A DNA stretch of 64,000 nt from Falsirhodobacter deserti (GTDB lineage: Bacteria > Pseudomonadota > Alphaproteobacteria > Rhodobacterales > Rhodobacteraceae): contig NZ_ML137218.1 in NCBI RefSeq assembly GCF_004015795.1, positions 600,048-664,047 of the forward strand. Reading direction: 5' to 3'. The notes beneath the pieces were generated by a model that did no database searches, was not told where the DNA came from, and was given only the letters and a program-made list of their open reading frames with translations. A program made the translations under genes and the position numbers. Positions 18,956 through 29,085 of this stretch are shown here, piece by piece. Every line of letters starts with the position of its first letter. The stretch's first letter is position 1.

Positions 18956-21900
18956 GTGGCGGGCAGAACGGTCAGATGGCGGCGCATCGCGCTTTGGCTT
19001 GCCGGTATGCTGGTCGGCCTGCCGCTGCTGCTGGCGATCGTTCTGGCCATGTCGGGCCAAAGCCTGCCCTTGCCGCGCCCTGTGCTGGATCTGGCCCAGG
19101 CCCAGATGAACTTCGCGCTTCGCCGCGCCGGAACGGTGGGCGCGCAGGCCACGGTGGGCGGCGTTTCCATCGCGCTGGACCGGCGCTTCCGCCCGCGCAT
19201 CCACATCACCGACATCCGACTTGCCGATCGCGACGGGCATCCCGTGCTGGAGCTGCCCGCCGCACGCCTGACCTTCCGTTTGCCTTCGGTGTCCGAACCC
19301 GTGCAGCCCTTGGCGGTCGTGCTGGAAGGGGCGCGCATCAACGTGCAGCGCCGCGCTGATGGCAGCTTTGATCTGGCGCTGGGTGTCAAGGCGGATGATA
19401 CGCCCATCCAGTCCTATCCCGAGGCGATCGAGGAGATCCGCCGCGCGCTGACGGTCCCGCTCGCCTCCACCCTGCGTTACATCCACGTGGCCGATGTAAC
19501 GGCCTTGATCGAGGATGCCCGCGCGGGCCGCACATGGACGCTGAACCAAGGGGATCTGACGCTGCGCCGCCCTGCGGGCGAGCTGGAGGCAGAGCTTTCC
19601 GCGCGGGTGGAGGGCAGCGATGCCGGCCAGCTTGGCATGACGTTCCACATCGATCTTGACCAAGGCACCACCCGGATGGAGGCGCAGATCGCCTCCATCC
19701 CTGCGCGGGACATTGCGGCGCAGGCCGCCCCGCTGGCCGCGCTGGCCGTTCTCGATGCCGATGTCTCGGGCTCTCTTTCGGCGGCGGTGGACGGGTCCGG
19801 CTCATTGTCGCAGCTTTCGGCAACGCTTGATCTGGGGCAGGGCGCGCTTTTGCCGCGCGAGGATATGCAGCCTGTCACCTTCGATGCGGCCAGCATGGGC
19901 CTCAGCTTCGATCCGGCTGCCAACAAGGTTTCCCTTTCCGATCTTGAGGTGACGGGCCCCACGCTGCGCATTTCTGCGGATGGCCACGCCTATCTGCGCG
20001 ATCTTCAGGACGGGCTGCCGGACACGATCCTGACGCAGCTGCGCTTTCGCGATCTGTCGGTCGATCCCGAGGGGCTGTTCACCGAACCTGTCCGCTTTAC
20101 CTCGGGCACGCTGGATGCGCGGCTGCGGCTGGATCCGTTCACGATGGAACTGGGGCAGGTCGCTCTGGTCGAGGGGGACCGCGTGCTGCGCGGTCACGGC
20201 CGCGTCAGCGCCGAGCCGGACGGCTGGCACCTGTCCTTCGATCCCAGCCTGAACCGCATCCGCCGCGACCAGCTTCTGGCGCTTTGGCCGGTGGACCTTG
20301 TGCCCCGCACGCGCGAATGGCTGGATGACAACGTGCTGGAGGGGGATCTGCGCCGCGTGCGCGCCGCCATCCGCATCGCGCCGGGGCAAACGCCTCGCGT
20401 CTCGCTCAGCTATGCGTTTCAGGGCGGGGATGTGCGCTTCCTGCGAACCCTTCCCCCGATCGAGAAGGGGGAGGGATATGCCTCCATCCATGAAGACCGT
20501 TACGCGATGAAGCTGCACCGCGGGCAGGTGACGCCGCCCGAAGGTGGACCGGTGACGGCGGACGGATCGTCGCTCGTGGTGCCCGATCTGCGCGACACCC
20601 CCATCCATGTGAAGATCGCGCTGGAAACCGACAGCAGCGTAACGGCGGCCCTTTCCCTGCTGGACCAGCCGCCTTTCCGCTTCTTGTCGCGCGCTGGGCG
20701 CAGCCCCGATATCGGGACAGGCCATGCACGGGTGACGGCACTTCTGGATGTTCCGCTGGTCGATGACCTGAAGGCGGACGCGGTGGGCTTCGATGTGCGG
20801 GGCAAGATCACCGATTTCAGCTCTGACACGCTGGTGGAAGGGCGGCAGCTTACTGCGCCGATACTTGATCTCACTGCGGTGCCCGAGGGGCTGGCGGTGT
20901 CCGGCAGCGGCACGTTGGGTCGGCTGCCCTTCACTGCGACCTACCGGTTGCCGCTGGCTGGTGGCGCCGCCCCCTCGGTTGAGGGGGAGGCGATGCTGTC
21001 ACAGGCGGCGTTGGAGGAATTCCGCATCGGCCTGCCGGACGGGCTGATCGCCGGGCAGGCTCCGGGCCGTTTCCGCGTCGATTTGCCCAAGGATGCGCCG
21101 CCAGACCTGCACCTGACCTCGAACCTTGTGGGGATGCGGGGCCGGCTGGAAGCAATCGGCTGGACCAAGCCTGCATCTGAGGCCGGCCGGCTGGAGGTGC
21201 ACGCCACCCTTGGTCCCGTTCCGCAGGTCAGGCGGCTGGCGCTTAAAGGGGGCGGGCTGGACGCAGCGGGCTCTGTCGACCTGCGCGATGGCGGGCTGGA
21301 GGCGGCGCGCCTGTCGCGCGTGCGCCTGAACGGCTGGCTGGATGCGCCCGTGACGCTGACGGCGCGCGGGCCGGGCCAGGCCCCGGCCGTGCGCGTGAAT
21401 GGCGGCCGCGTGGATCTGCGCCGGCTGAACCTTGGCGGCGGCGGCGCGGGCCGCGGCGGCGATGATACCCCCATCGACGCGCAGCTGGACGAAGTTCGGG
21501 TGACGGATGCGCTGGCGCTGACGGATATGCAGGGCCGGTTCACCACGGCCGGCGGGTTCAGGGGCGATTTCAAGGGCCGCGTCAATGGCGGTGCGGCGCT
21601 GGCGGGGCGGCTTGATCCGGCGCGGCACGGAACCTCGGTGCGGCTGGTTTCGCAGGATGCAGGCGGGGCGCTGCGCGATGCGGGCATCTTCGGCAAGGTG
21701 CAGGGCGGGTCACTGGATCTGCAACTGGTGCCGCGCCCCGCCAAGGGGGAGTATGACGGAATTGCCGTCGCCTCGGGGCTGCGGGTGATGGACCTTCCTG
21801 CGGCTGCGGGGCTGGTCAATGCGCTGTCGGTCGTGGGGCTGGCAGACCAGCTTGCCAACGGAGGCATTCTTTTCGAAAGCGCCCATGCGGCCTTCCGCTT

Positions 21901-22195
21901 GACCCCCGGCGCGATCGAGGTCACGAGGGGCGCGGCAACCGGCCCCTCGCTGGGCGTTTCCGCGGCAGGAGTATACCGGATGACCGACACGCGGTTCTTC
22001 ATGCAGGGCGTCGTCACACCCATCTATTTCCTCAACGGTGCAGGCTCGACCGATGGCAAGGGGCTGTTCGGCATGACCTGGCGCCTGCGCGGCACGCCCG
22101 AAGCGCCGCAGATCAGCGTGAACCCGTTGTCGCTGGTGACGCCCGGACCGCTGCGTGATGCCCTTCAGGGCCCTGCACCAAGGCTTGCACAATGA
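18956..22195 (+). CDS. Large AsmA/YhdP-like envelope protein (DUF3971/AsmA-C domains)
   Basis: About 1079 residues from a GTG at 18956 with GAAGGGA 5 nt upstream. A single N-terminal membrane helix (about 12-35, [18 protein letters not shown]) is followed by a very long periplasmic region of beta-rich repeats, a DUF3971 segment in the middle and an AsmA-type C-terminal region (about 950-1070). Proteins of this shape (YhdP, TamB, AsmA) form hydrophobic grooves that bridge the periplasm and move phospholipids to the outer membrane; that function is inferred from architecture. The frame is open further upstream but lacks a binding site there and would overlap bcp. It overlaps queA by ATGA. Confidence 0.88.
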   Translation: MAGRTVRWRRIALWLAGMLVGLPLLLAIVLAMSGQSLPLPRPVLDLAQAQMNFALRRAGTVGAQATVGGVSIALDRRFRPRIHITDIRLADRDGHPVLELPAARLTFRLPSVSEPVQPLAVVLEGARINVQRRADGSFDLALGVKADDTPIQSYPEAIEEIRRALTVPLASTLRYIHVADVTALIEDARAGRTWTLNQGDLTLRRPAGELEAELSARVEGSDAGQLGMTFHIDLDQGTTRMEAQIASIPARDIAAQAAPLAALAVLDADVSGSLSAAVDGSGSLSQLSATLDLGQGALLPREDMQPVTFDAASMGLSFDPAANKVSLSDLEVTGPTLRISADGHAYLRDLQDGLPDTILTQLRFRDLSVDPEGLFTEPVRFTSGTLDARLRLDPFTMELGQVALVEGDRVLRGHGRVSAEPDGWHLSFDPSLNRIRRDQLLALWPVDLVPRTREWLDDNVLEGDLRRVRAAIRIAPGQTPRVSLSYAFQGGDVRFLRTLPPIEKGEGYASIHEDRYAMKLHRGQVTPPEGGPVTADGSSLVVPDLRDTPIHVKIALETDSSVTAALSLLDQPPFRFLSRAGRSPDIGTGHARVTALLDVPLVDDLKADAVGFDVRGKITDFSSDTLVEGRQLTAPILDLTAVPEGLAVSGSGTLGRLPFTATYRLPLAGGAAPSVEGEAMLSQAALEEFRIGLPDGLIAGQAPGRFRVDLPKDAPPDLHLTSNLVGMRGRLEAIGWTKPASEAGRLEVHATLGPVPQVRRLALKGGGLDAAGSVDLRDGGLEAARLSRVRLNGWLDAPVTLTARGPGQAPAVRVNGGRVDLRRLNLGGGGAGRGGDDTPIDAQLDEVRVTDALALTDMQGRFTTAGGFRGDFKGRVNGGAALAGRLDPARHGTSVRLVSQDAGGALRDAGIFGKVQGGSLDLQLVPRPAKGEYDGIAVASGLRVMDLPAAAGLVNALSVVGLADQLANGGILFESAHAAFRLTPGAIEVTRGAATGPSLGVSAAGVYRMTDTRFFMQGVVTPIYFLNGAGSTDGKGLFGMTWRLRGTPEAPQISVNPLSLVTPGPLRDALQGPAPRLAQ

Positions 22196-23238
22196 AACTT
22201 TCCGATTTCGACTTCCACCTGCCCGAAACCCTGATCGCCACGCGCCCTGCGCGGCCGCGCACCTCTGCCCGCCTGCTGCTGGCAGAAGGGGATGCGATCC
22301 GCGATCTGCACGTGCGCGATCTGGTGGACATCTTCCGCAAGGGCGACCGGCTGGTGCTGAACAACACCAAGGTCATTCCCGCCCGCCTGACCGGCACCCG
22401 CCGCCGCCTGACGGGGCAGGGAGAGGTGGAGGCCCGGATCGAGGTGACGCTGCTGGAACCTGCAGCCGAAGGCTGGCGCGCCTTCGCCAAGCCGCTGCGC
22501 AAGCTGGCCGAAGGGGAGGTGATCCGCTTTTCCAACCGGCTTTCGGCCACCGTTGCCGCCAAGACCGAAACCGACGTCGTGCTGGCCTTTGAAACCGATG
22601 ATTTCGACGCGGCGCTGGCCGAAGCGGGGGCGATGCCGCTGCCGCCCTATATCGCGGCCAAGCGCGCACCCGACGCGCAGGACGAACAGGACTACCAGAC
22701 CGTCTTTGCCCGCCATTCCGGCGCGGTTGCCGCCCCCACCGCCAGCCTGCATTTCGACGATGCCCTGCTGGCCGCCCTGCGCGACAAAGGGGTGGAGTTC
22801 ACCGAGGTCACCCTTCATGTCGGCGCGGGAACCTTCCTGCCCGTGAAGGTGGAAGATGTGACGACCCACAAGATGCACGCCGAATGGGGCGAGGTGACAC
22901 AGCAGGCTGCGGACGAGGTGAATGCCACCCGCGCTGCCGGCGGCCGCGTCATCCCCGTCGGCACCACCGCCCTGCGCCTGATCGAAAGTGCCGCCAGCGA
23001 AGGCCGGCTGATGCCGTGGCGGGGCGAGACGGACATCTTCATCTATCCCGGTTATCACTTTCAGGTGACGGATGCGCTGATGACGAACTTCCACCTGCCC
23101 AAGTCGACGCTTCTGATGCTTGTTTCGGCGCTGATGGGCGAAGAAACGGTTCGCCGCATCTATGGTCATGCGGTTGCGGAAAACTATCGTTTCTTCTCCT
23201 ACGGGGATGCGTCCCTGCTGATCCCTTCTCGCGACTGA
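22192..23238 (+). CDS. queA: S-adenosylmethionine:tRNA ribosyltransferase-isomerase (QueA)
   Basis: A 348-residue enzyme that transfers and rearranges the ribosyl group of S-adenosylmethionine onto 7-aminomethyl-7-deazaguanine in tRNA (Asp, Asn, His, Tyr), giving epoxyqueuosine. Recognised by the N-terminal [15 protein letters not shown] and [14 protein letters not shown] blocks, and by [22 protein letters not shown] and the C-terminal [16 protein letters not shown]. Length is usual (E. coli 356). The start codon overlaps the preceding stop (ATGA), so translation is coupled to the AsmA-like gene. No other queuosine gene is in the window. Confidence 0.96.
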   Translation: MKLSDFDFHLPETLIATRPARPRTSARLLLAEGDAIRDLHVRDLVDIFRKGDRLVLNNTKVIPARLTGTRRRLTGQGEVEARIEVTLLEPAAEGWRAFAKPLRKLAEGEVIRFSNRLSATVAAKTETDVVLAFETDDFDAALAEAGAMPLPPYIAAKRAPDAQDEQDYQTVFARHSGAVAAPTASLHFDDALLAALRDKGVEFTEVTLHVGAGTFLPVKVEDVTTHKMHAEWGEVTQQAADEVNATRAAGGRVIPVGTTALRLIESAASEGRLMPWRGETDIFIYPGYHFQVTDALMTNFHLPKSTLLMLVSALMGEETVRRIYGHAVAENYRFFSYGDASLLIPSRD

Positions 23239-23248
23239 GGTTCTGTCG

Positions 23249-24505
23249 ATGCTGTCCGTCCTGAACTCCACCTGGCCGCTGCTGGTCGGTGTCATGCTTC
23301 TGCTTGTCGGCAACGGCATGCAAAGCACCCTTCTGGGGATCCGGGGCGGGATCGAGGGGTTTTCCACCCTTCAGATGTCTGCCGTGATGTCGTGCTATTA
23401 CGTCGGCTTCCTCGTGGGGTCGCGCACGGTGCCCGACCTGATCCAGAAGGTGGGCCATGTGCGTGTCTTTGCGGCGTTGGGTTCGATCATTTCGGCGATC
23501 CTTGTCTGCTTCCCGGTTCTGCCGGACTGGATCCTCTGGTCGTTGATGCGGGTGGCGATCGGATTCGGCTTTTCGGGCGTCTACATCGCCGCTGAAAGCT
23601 GGCTCAACAACACCTCCACGAACGAGACGCGCGGACAGGCACTGTCGCTTTACATGATCGTGCAGATGCTGGGGATCATCACCTCGCAGGCGCTGCTGAA
23701 CATCGGCGATCCGGCGGGCTTTGCGCTGTTCGTGCTGCCCTCGGTGCTGATCTCGCTTTCGTTCCTGCCGATCCTGCTGACGGTGAAGCAGGCCCCCGTC
23801 TTCGAAACGACCGAGCGTTTGTCCTTCCGCAGCCTTTACGAGGCTTCGCCCCTTGGCGTGGTGGGGATGTTCCTGTCGGGCGGGATCTTTTCGTCCATGT
23901 TCGGGATGGCGTCTGTCTGGGGAACGGTTGCGGGGTTGAACGTGGCGCAGATCTCCATCTTCATCGCGGCGATGTATGTGGGGGGGCTGGTGTTCCAGTA
24001 TCCCATCGGCTGGCTTTCGGACCGGATGGATCGCCGGATGGTGATCTGTGGGTCCGCCATCGCGGGGGCGGTGGCAATGCTGGTTACGATCTTCCTGCCC
24101 ATCGCCATGTGGGCGATGGTTCCGGCCGCCGTGGTGCTGGGCGGCGTGTCGAACCCGCTTTATGCGCTGCTGATCGCCCACACCAACGACTTCCTGGAAA
24201 AAGAACAGATGGCGGGGGCAAGTGCGGGCCTGCTGTTCATGAACGGCCTCGGGGCAATGACGGGGCCGCTCATCACAGGATGGCTGATGAACGTCATCGG
24301 ACCCGAAGGGTTCTTCGTGTTCATTCTTGTGCTGATGGTCCTGATTGCAGGCTATGCGGTTTACCGGATGACGCAGCGCAACGCGCCGAACCCCGACGAA
24401 ACCGGCGCCTTCGCCATGATGGCCCCGATGGCCGCACCGATCGCCGTTGGCAGCCTGATGGAAGAAGCGGGGCAGGACACTGCCGCCACGACCGAACCGC
24501 GATAG
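23249..24505 (+). CDS. MFS transporter (YcaD-like)
   Basis: A 418-residue inner-membrane protein with about 12 predicted helices. The first helix is LLVGVMLLLVGNGMQSTLL. The loop between helices 2 and 3 (GSRTVPDLIQKVGHVRVF) corresponds to the MFS motif A region, and a second copy lies between helices 8 and 9 (WLSDRMDRRMV). These and the overall order place it in the YcaD-like subfamily of the major facilitator superfamily. Substrate is unknown. It starts 10 bp after queA, so it is probably in the same transcript. Confidence 0.9.
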   Translation: MLSVLNSTWPLLVGVMLLLVGNGMQSTLLGIRGGIEGFSTLQMSAVMSCYYVGFLVGSRTVPDLIQKVGHVRVFAALGSIISAILVCFPVLPDWILWSLMRVAIGFGFSGVYIAAESWLNNTSTNETRGQALSLYMIVQMLGIITSQALLNIGDPAGFALFVLPSVLISLSFLPILLTVKQAPVFETTERLSFRSLYEASPLGVVGMFLSGGIFSSMFGMASVWGTVAGLNVAQISIFIAAMYVGGLVFQYPIGWLSDRMDRRMVICGSAIAGAVAMLVTIFLPIAMWAMVPAAVVLGGVSNPLYALLIAHTNDFLEKEQMAGASAGLLFMNGLGAMTGPLITGWLMNVIGPEGFFVFILVLMVLIAGYAVYRMTQRNAPNPDETGAFAMMAPMAAPIAVGSLMEEAGQDTAATTEPR

Positions 24506-24554
24506 GTTGTCATGCAGGGGCAGCTCTGTCAGGCTGCCCCGGAGGAGGAGCGAT

Positions 24555-25151
24555 ATGGATGATCCGCAAAGTGTGCTGGAATTCTGGCTGAACGAGGTTT
24601 CGCCCGAGGATTGGTACAACGCAGACCCCGAGCTGGATGCCGAGATCCGCGAACGGTTCTGCGATCTTTGGGAAGCGGCGCTTCAGGGCGGGCTTGAACA
24701 CTGGGCGGATGGTACTGTCGGCACGCTGGCTTACCTGATCGTCTGCGATCAGTTCTCGCGCCACCTTTGGCGGGGAAAGGCACGGGCCTTCGCCACTGAC
24801 GGGCAGGCGCGCGTGGCGGCCCGCCGGGCGCTGGAACATGGCTGGGACATGGGTGCGCCGGAACCTGCACGCCAGTTCTTCTATCTTCCGTTCGAACATT
24901 CCGAATATCACGACGATCAGGCCCTTTCCGTAAACCTGTTCCGCGAACGGATGCCCGAAACCGGGGCAGAAAATCTGCTTCACGCACAGGCGCACGAGGC
25001 GATAATCCTTCGCTTTGGCCGCTTTCCCTTCCGAAACGCCGCCCTTGGCCGGGAAAACACCCCGGAAGAGCAGGAGTTTATGGATCAAGGTGCCTATGCC
25101 GGCTTTGTTGAACGCTTCCGTGAAGGGCCCGCGTTGCGCGTGATCGAATGA
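24555..25151 (+). CDS. DUF924 family protein
   Basis: A 198-residue cytoplasmic protein of the DUF924 family (all-helical, TPR-like). Family signs are VLEFWLNE at the N-terminus, the LIVCDQFSRHLWRG block (about 57-70), FFYLPFEHSE (about 100-109) and RFGRFPFRNAALGR near the C-terminus. The biochemical function of the family is unknown. The ATG at 24555 has an excellent GGAGGAGG upstream; a longer frame from 24507 lacks one. It lies 50 bp after the transporter gene. Confidence 0.9.
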   Translation: MDDPQSVLEFWLNEVSPEDWYNADPELDAEIRERFCDLWEAALQGGLEHWADGTVGTLAYLIVCDQFSRHLWRGKARAFATDGQARVAARRALEHGWDMGAPEPARQFFYLPFEHSEYHDDQALSVNLFRERMPETGAENLLHAQAHEAIILRFGRFPFRNAALGRENTPEEQEFMDQGAYAGFVERFREGPALRVIE

Positions 25152-25188
25152 TGGTTTAATGTTAAACCAGTTTTCAGCGGAGGGGCAG

Positions 25189-26580
25189 ATGGCCGACAAC
25201 TTCGACATGATCGTCATCGGGGCCGGACCGGGGGGCTATGTCGCTGCCATTCGTGGCGCGCAGCTTGGCCTGAAGGTCGCGATCATCGAGCGTGAGAATC
25301 TGGGCGGCATCTGCCTGAACTGGGGCTGCATTCCCACAAAGGCGCTGTTGCGCTCGGCCGAGGTGCTGCACCTGATGCACCGCGCCAAGGAATTCGGCCT
25401 GAAGGCCGACAGCATCGGTTACGATCTGGATGCGGTGGTGAAACGGTCGCGCGGGGTGGCAAAGCAGCTTTCCTCGGGCATCGGCCACCTGATGAAAAAG
25501 AACAAGATCACCGTCGTGATGGGCGAGGCGACGATTCCCGCCAAAGGCAAGGTCAGCGTCAAGTCCGACAAGGGCACGCAGGAGCTGACAGCCAAATCCA
25601 TCGTGGTGGCCACCGGCGCGCGTGCCCGCACCCTTCCGGGGCTGGAAGCCGATGGCGATCTGGTCTGGACCTATCGTCACGCGCTGCAGCCCAAGCGGAT
25701 GCCGAAGAAGCTTCTGGTCATCGGCTCGGGCGCCATCGGGATCGAATTTGCATCCTTCTTCAACACGCTTGGCGCCGACACCACCGTGGTGGAGGTGATG
25801 GACCGCGTGCTGCCGGTGGAAGATGCCGAAATCTCGGCCTTCGCCAAGAAGCAGTTCGAAAAGCAGGGGATGAAGATCCTTGAAAAGACGACGGTGAAGA
25901 AGCTGGACAAGGCGAACGGCAAGGTCACGGCGCATCTGGAAGCGGATGGCAAGGTCACGACGCAAGAGTTTGATACCGTCATTTCGGCTGTCGGGATCGT
26001 CGGGAACACCGAAGGGCTGGGGCTGGAAGAACTGGGCGTGAAGATCGACCGGACGCATGTGCTGGTGGATGAATACTGCCGCACCGGCGTGGATGGCGTT
26101 TATGCCATCGGCGATATCGCGGGCGCGCCGTGGCTGGCGCACAAGGCCAGCCATGAAGGCGTGATGGTGGCCGAACTGATCGCGGGCCAGCACGCCCACC
26201 CGATCAAGCCGGGCACGATTGCCGGCTGCACCTACTGCTATCCGCAGGTCGCGTCGGTCGGGATGACCGAGGCGCGCGCCAAAGAGGCCGGGTTCGAGGT
26301 GAAGGTCGGCCGCTTCCCGTTCATCGGCAACGGCAAGGCCATTGCCCTCGGCGAGGCCGAGGGCTTTGTGAAGACCGTGTTCGATGCCAAGACGGGGGAG
26401 CTTCTGGGTGCCCACATGATCGGGGCCGAAGTGACGGAGCTGATCCAGGGCTATGTCATCGGCCGCACGCTTGAAACGACGGAGGAAGACCTGATGAACA
26501 CCGTCTTCCCGCACCCGACCCTGTCCGAGATGATGCACGAATCCGTGCTGGACGCCTATGGTCGCGCATTGCACTTCTGA
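25189..26580 (+). CDS. lpdA: Dihydrolipoyl dehydrogenase (E3)
   Basis: A 463-residue flavoprotein that reoxidises dihydrolipoyl groups with NAD+ for 2-oxo acid dehydrogenase complexes or glycine cleavage. FAD motif GAGPGG (11-16), redox disulfide ICLNWGC (Cys42/Cys47), NAD-binding GSGAIGIEFA (about 180-189), YAIGDIAG (about 305-312) and the dimer-interface catalytic HPTLSE (about 442-447). The Trp in CLNWGC, where most E3s have Val, is common in alphaproteobacterial forms. The ATG at 25189 was chosen because GCGGAGGGG sits just upstream; an upstream ATG at 25159 lacks one. No E1 or E2 genes are near, so its complex is not revealed by context. Confidence 0.96.
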   Translation: MADNFDMIVIGAGPGGYVAAIRGAQLGLKVAIIERENLGGICLNWGCIPTKALLRSAEVLHLMHRAKEFGLKADSIGYDLDAVVKRSRGVAKQLSSGIGHLMKKNKITVVMGEATIPAKGKVSVKSDKGTQELTAKSIVVATGARARTLPGLEADGDLVWTYRHALQPKRMPKKLLVIGSGAIGIEFASFFNTLGADTTVVEVMDRVLPVEDAEISAFAKKQFEKQGMKILEKTTVKKLDKANGKVTAHLEADGKVTTQEFDTVISAVGIVGNTEGLGLEELGVKIDRTHVLVDEYCRTGVDGVYAIGDIAGAPWLAHKASHEGVMVAELIAGQHAHPIKPGTIAGCTYCYPQVASVGMTEARAKEAGFEVKVGRFPFIGNGKAIALGEAEGFVKTVFDAKTGELLGAHMIGAEVTELIQGYVIGRTLETTEEDLMNTVFPHPTLSEMMHESVLDAYGRALHF

Positions 26581-26585
26581 AACGG

Positions 26586-26613
26586 AAAAGGCGCCCCGCA
26601 GGGCGCCTTTTTT
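26586..26613. terminator. Bidirectional terminator between lpdA and the alkD-like gene
   Basis: Stem aaaaggcgcc/ggcgcctttt around ccgcag, with A and T runs on its two sides (tttttt at 26608-26613), between convergent genes. It overlaps the stop codon of the minus-strand gene. Confidence 0.85.
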
Positions 26614-27277
26614 ACAGGCGTGCGGCCACATCCTTGCGGGTGAAGCCGCGCATCGCCTCGCTGTGTTCGGCCATGAAAGCGCGGGTGCGGGGCGCATCAT
26701 GCTTTGCCAGATCACGCAGCCATGCGGCAATGGCCTTCTGGATATGCCAGTCGCGGTCGGACAGCAGATCCACGATCCAGTCCAGCACCTGTTCGCGCGC
26801 GGCCAGCTCCGCCTCTTTCAGGTGGTTCTTCTTTGCCAGCGGCGCGGTCGCCAGCAAGGCCGTCCGGCGCGCCCAGGGATTTTCGCTTTCCAGCCATGCC
26901 GCAACCTCGTCCACGCGGGCCAGATCGGCCATCACGCGCTTTTCGGCGGCCTTGCCGACGGCATCGGCAATGGCCCAAGCATCAAGCTCGGCCACCCAGT
27001 CCTGAACCAGCCGCCACGCCGCCTCGTCCGGGCGCATCCGGGCCTGAAGCAGCAGACGGGCCGCAGCGATCCGCGCCTCGTGCACGTCCGACCGCCAAAG
27101 CGAGGAAGCAAGCGCCACCCGCTCCTCGACGGAAAGTTCGGCCCGCCATTCGGCCACAAGCGCGTCGATCGCGGCAAGGGGGGTGCCAAGATATTCGCGT
27201 TCCGCCTGATGGCGGGCGGCGGCTTCGGCGGCAAGGGCGGGATCCCCGGCCTCGCGCAGGGAATTGAGGGCTGTCAT
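26612..27277 (-). CDS. DNA alkylation repair protein (AlkD-like HEAT-repeat)
   Basis: A 221-residue all-helical protein resembling the AlkC/AlkD superfamily of HEAT-like DNA glycosylases. Supporting segments are YLGTPLAAIDALVAEW (about 24-40), SLWRSDVHEARIAAARLL, WAIADAVG, WARRTALLA and the C-terminal KAIAAWLRDLAKHD and RGFTRKDVAARL. The family removes bulky or cationic alkylated bases without base flipping; activity here is inferred. Its ATG overlaps the glmS stop (ATGA), so it is translationally coupled to glmS and closes the glmU-glmS operon. That is an odd metabolic partner for a repair enzyme, but the arrangement recurs in related genomes as far as I recall. Confidence 0.82.
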   Translation of the reverse strand: MTALNSLREAGDPALAAEAAARHQAEREYLGTPLAAIDALVAEWRAELSVEERVALASSLWRSDVHEARIAAARLLLQARMRPDEAAWRLVQDWVAELDAWAIADAVGKAAEKRVMADLARVDEVAAWLESENPWARRTALLATAPLAKKNHLKEAELAAREQVLDWIVDLLSDRDWHIQKAIAAWLRDLAKHDAPRTRAFMAEHSEAMRGFTRKDVAARL

Positions 27278-29082
27278 TCGACGGTCACCGATTTGGCAAG
27301 GTTGCGCGGCTGATCGACATCGGTGCCTTTCGCAACGGCTGTGTGATAGGCCAGAAGCTGTGCCGGAACGGCATAAAGCAGCGGCGCAAGGATGGACGGC
27401 ACCTCTGGCATACGGATCGTACGCCAGCAATCCTGTCCCGCCTCGCGCAGGCCGGTTTCGTCGGAAATCAGCAGCACGCGGCCATGGCGGGCCATCACCT
27501 CCTGCATGTTCGACACGGTCTTGTCGAACAGCGCATCGCGCGGAGCCAGCACGATCACGGGCACATGCGCGTCGATCAGTGCGATGGGTCCGTGCTTCAA
27601 CTCGCCCGAAGCATAGCCTTCGGCGTGGATGTAGCTAAGCTCCTTCAGCTTCAGGGCGCCTTCCAGCGCCAGCGGATAGATGGGGCCGCGACCGAGGAAC
27701 AGGATGTCCTGCGCCTCGGCCAGGTCATCGGCCAGGCCGCGGATGGGATCGGCCGTGGTCATCGCCTGGTTCATCAGGCCGGGCAGGGCACGCAGATCGT
27801 CCAGATGCGCCTGAAGTGCCGCATCGTTCATTATGCCCCGATCATGGGCCGCCTTCAGCGCCATCATCAGCAGCACCAGAAGCTGGCATGAAAACGCCTT
27901 GGTGGACGCAACGCCCACTTCCACCCCCGCAAGGATGGGCAGCGCCACATCCACCTCCCGCGCGATGGAGGAGGTGGGCACGTTCACCACCGCAACCGTC
28001 TTGCCCACCTTTTCGGCGGCATGGCGCAGCGCGGCCAGCGTATCGGCAGTTTCGCCCGACTGGCTGACGAAGATCGCCCATTGCCGGTCCGTCAGCACCG
28101 GATCTCGGTACCGGAATTCCGAGGCGATATCGATTTCCACCGGCAGGCGGGCGATCTGTTCGAACCAGTATTTCGCAACATGGCAGGCGTAGTGGGCGGT
28201 GCCGCAGGCAACCAGGGTCAGCCGCTCCACCCCCGAAAAGTCCAGCGGCATGTCCAGCTTTCCGCCGGGAACATAGCGGGCCAGCGCATCGGCCAGAACG
28301 GCGGGCTGTTCGGCAATCTCCTTCGCCATGAAGTGCCGGAAGCCGCCCTTGTCGATCTGCGTTGCCCCCACGTCGATGCGGGCAAGAGAGCGGTTGGCGC
28401 GGCGGCCCGAGGCATCGGTTATCTCTGCCCCCTCGCGGGTCAGGATGACGCGGTCGCCTTCTTCCAGATAGGTGATGCGGTTGGTGAAGGGGGCCAGCGC
28501 GATCGCGTCCGATCCAAGGAACATCTCGCCCTCGCCATGCCCGACGGCAAGGGGGGAGCCCTTGCGAGCTCCGATCATCATGTCGCCCTCGCCGTCGAAC
28601 AGGAAGGCCAGCGCGAAGGCACCTTCCAGCCGGTCGATGGTGGAAAAGGCCGCGTCGCGGGGCGAGGCGCCGCGATCCATCGCGCGGGCGGCCAGCAGGG
28701 CCACGACCTCGGTATCGGTCTGGCTTTCGGGGGCGTAACCGTCGGCGGCAAGCTCTTCGCGCAGTTCGCGGAAGTTCTCGATGATGCCGTTATGGACCAC
28801 CGCCACGCGGCCCGCGCGATGCGGGTGGGCGTTCAGCGTGGTTGCCGCGCCATGCGTGGCCCAGCGGGTATGGCCGATGCCGATCTTGCCGCGCAGCGGA
28901 TCATGCACCAGCACGTCCGACAGGTTCACCAGCTTGCCCACCGCGCGGCGGCGGTCCAGCGTGGTGCCATCCACCGTGGCGATCCCGGCAGAGTCATAGC
29001 CGCGATATTCCAGCCGGCGCAGCGCCTCCACCAGTTGGGGCGCGACCTCGTTCTTGCCAAGAATCCCAATGATTCCGCACAT
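27274..29082 (-). CDS. glmS: Glutamine--fructose-6-phosphate aminotransferase (isomerizing)
   Basis: A 602-residue enzyme making glucosamine-6-phosphate from fructose-6-phosphate and glutamine, the entry to peptidoglycan and lipid A precursors. N-terminal glutaminase with catalytic Cys as residue 2 (MCGIIG), RRLEYRGYDSAG and GHTRWATHG (about 73-81). Then two SIS isomerase domains (VACGTAHYA about 293, SQSGETADTL about 340, then SGELKHGPIALI about 480) and the C-terminal tail ending KSVTVE. No glmS ribozyme is expected in this phylum and none was seen. It starts 3 bp after the glmU stop, so glmU-glmS form one operon. Confidence 0.97.
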   Translation of the reverse strand: MCGIIGILGKNEVAPQLVEALRRLEYRGYDSAGIATVDGTTLDRRRAVGKLVNLSDVLVHDPLRGKIGIGHTRWATHGAATTLNAHPHRAGRVAVVHNGIIENFRELREELAADGYAPESQTDTEVVALLAARAMDRGASPRDAAFSTIDRLEGAFALAFLFDGEGDMMIGARKGSPLAVGHGEGEMFLGSDAIALAPFTNRITYLEEGDRVILTREGAEITDASGRRANRSLARIDVGATQIDKGGFRHFMAKEIAEQPAVLADALARYVPGGKLDMPLDFSGVERLTLVACGTAHYACHVAKYWFEQIARLPVEIDIASEFRYRDPVLTDRQWAIFVSQSGETADTLAALRHAAEKVGKTVAVVNVPTSSIAREVDVALPILAGVEVGVASTKAFSCQLLVLLMMALKAAHDRGIMNDAALQAHLDDLRALPGLMNQAMTTADPIRGLADDLAEAQDILFLGRGPIYPLALEGALKLKELSYIHAEGYASGELKHGPIALIDAHVPVIVLAPRDALFDKTVSNMQEVMARHGRVLLISDETGLREAGQDCWRTIRMPEVPSILAPLLYAVPAQLLAYHTAVAKGTDVDQPRNLAKSVTVE

Positions 29083-29085
29083 GTG

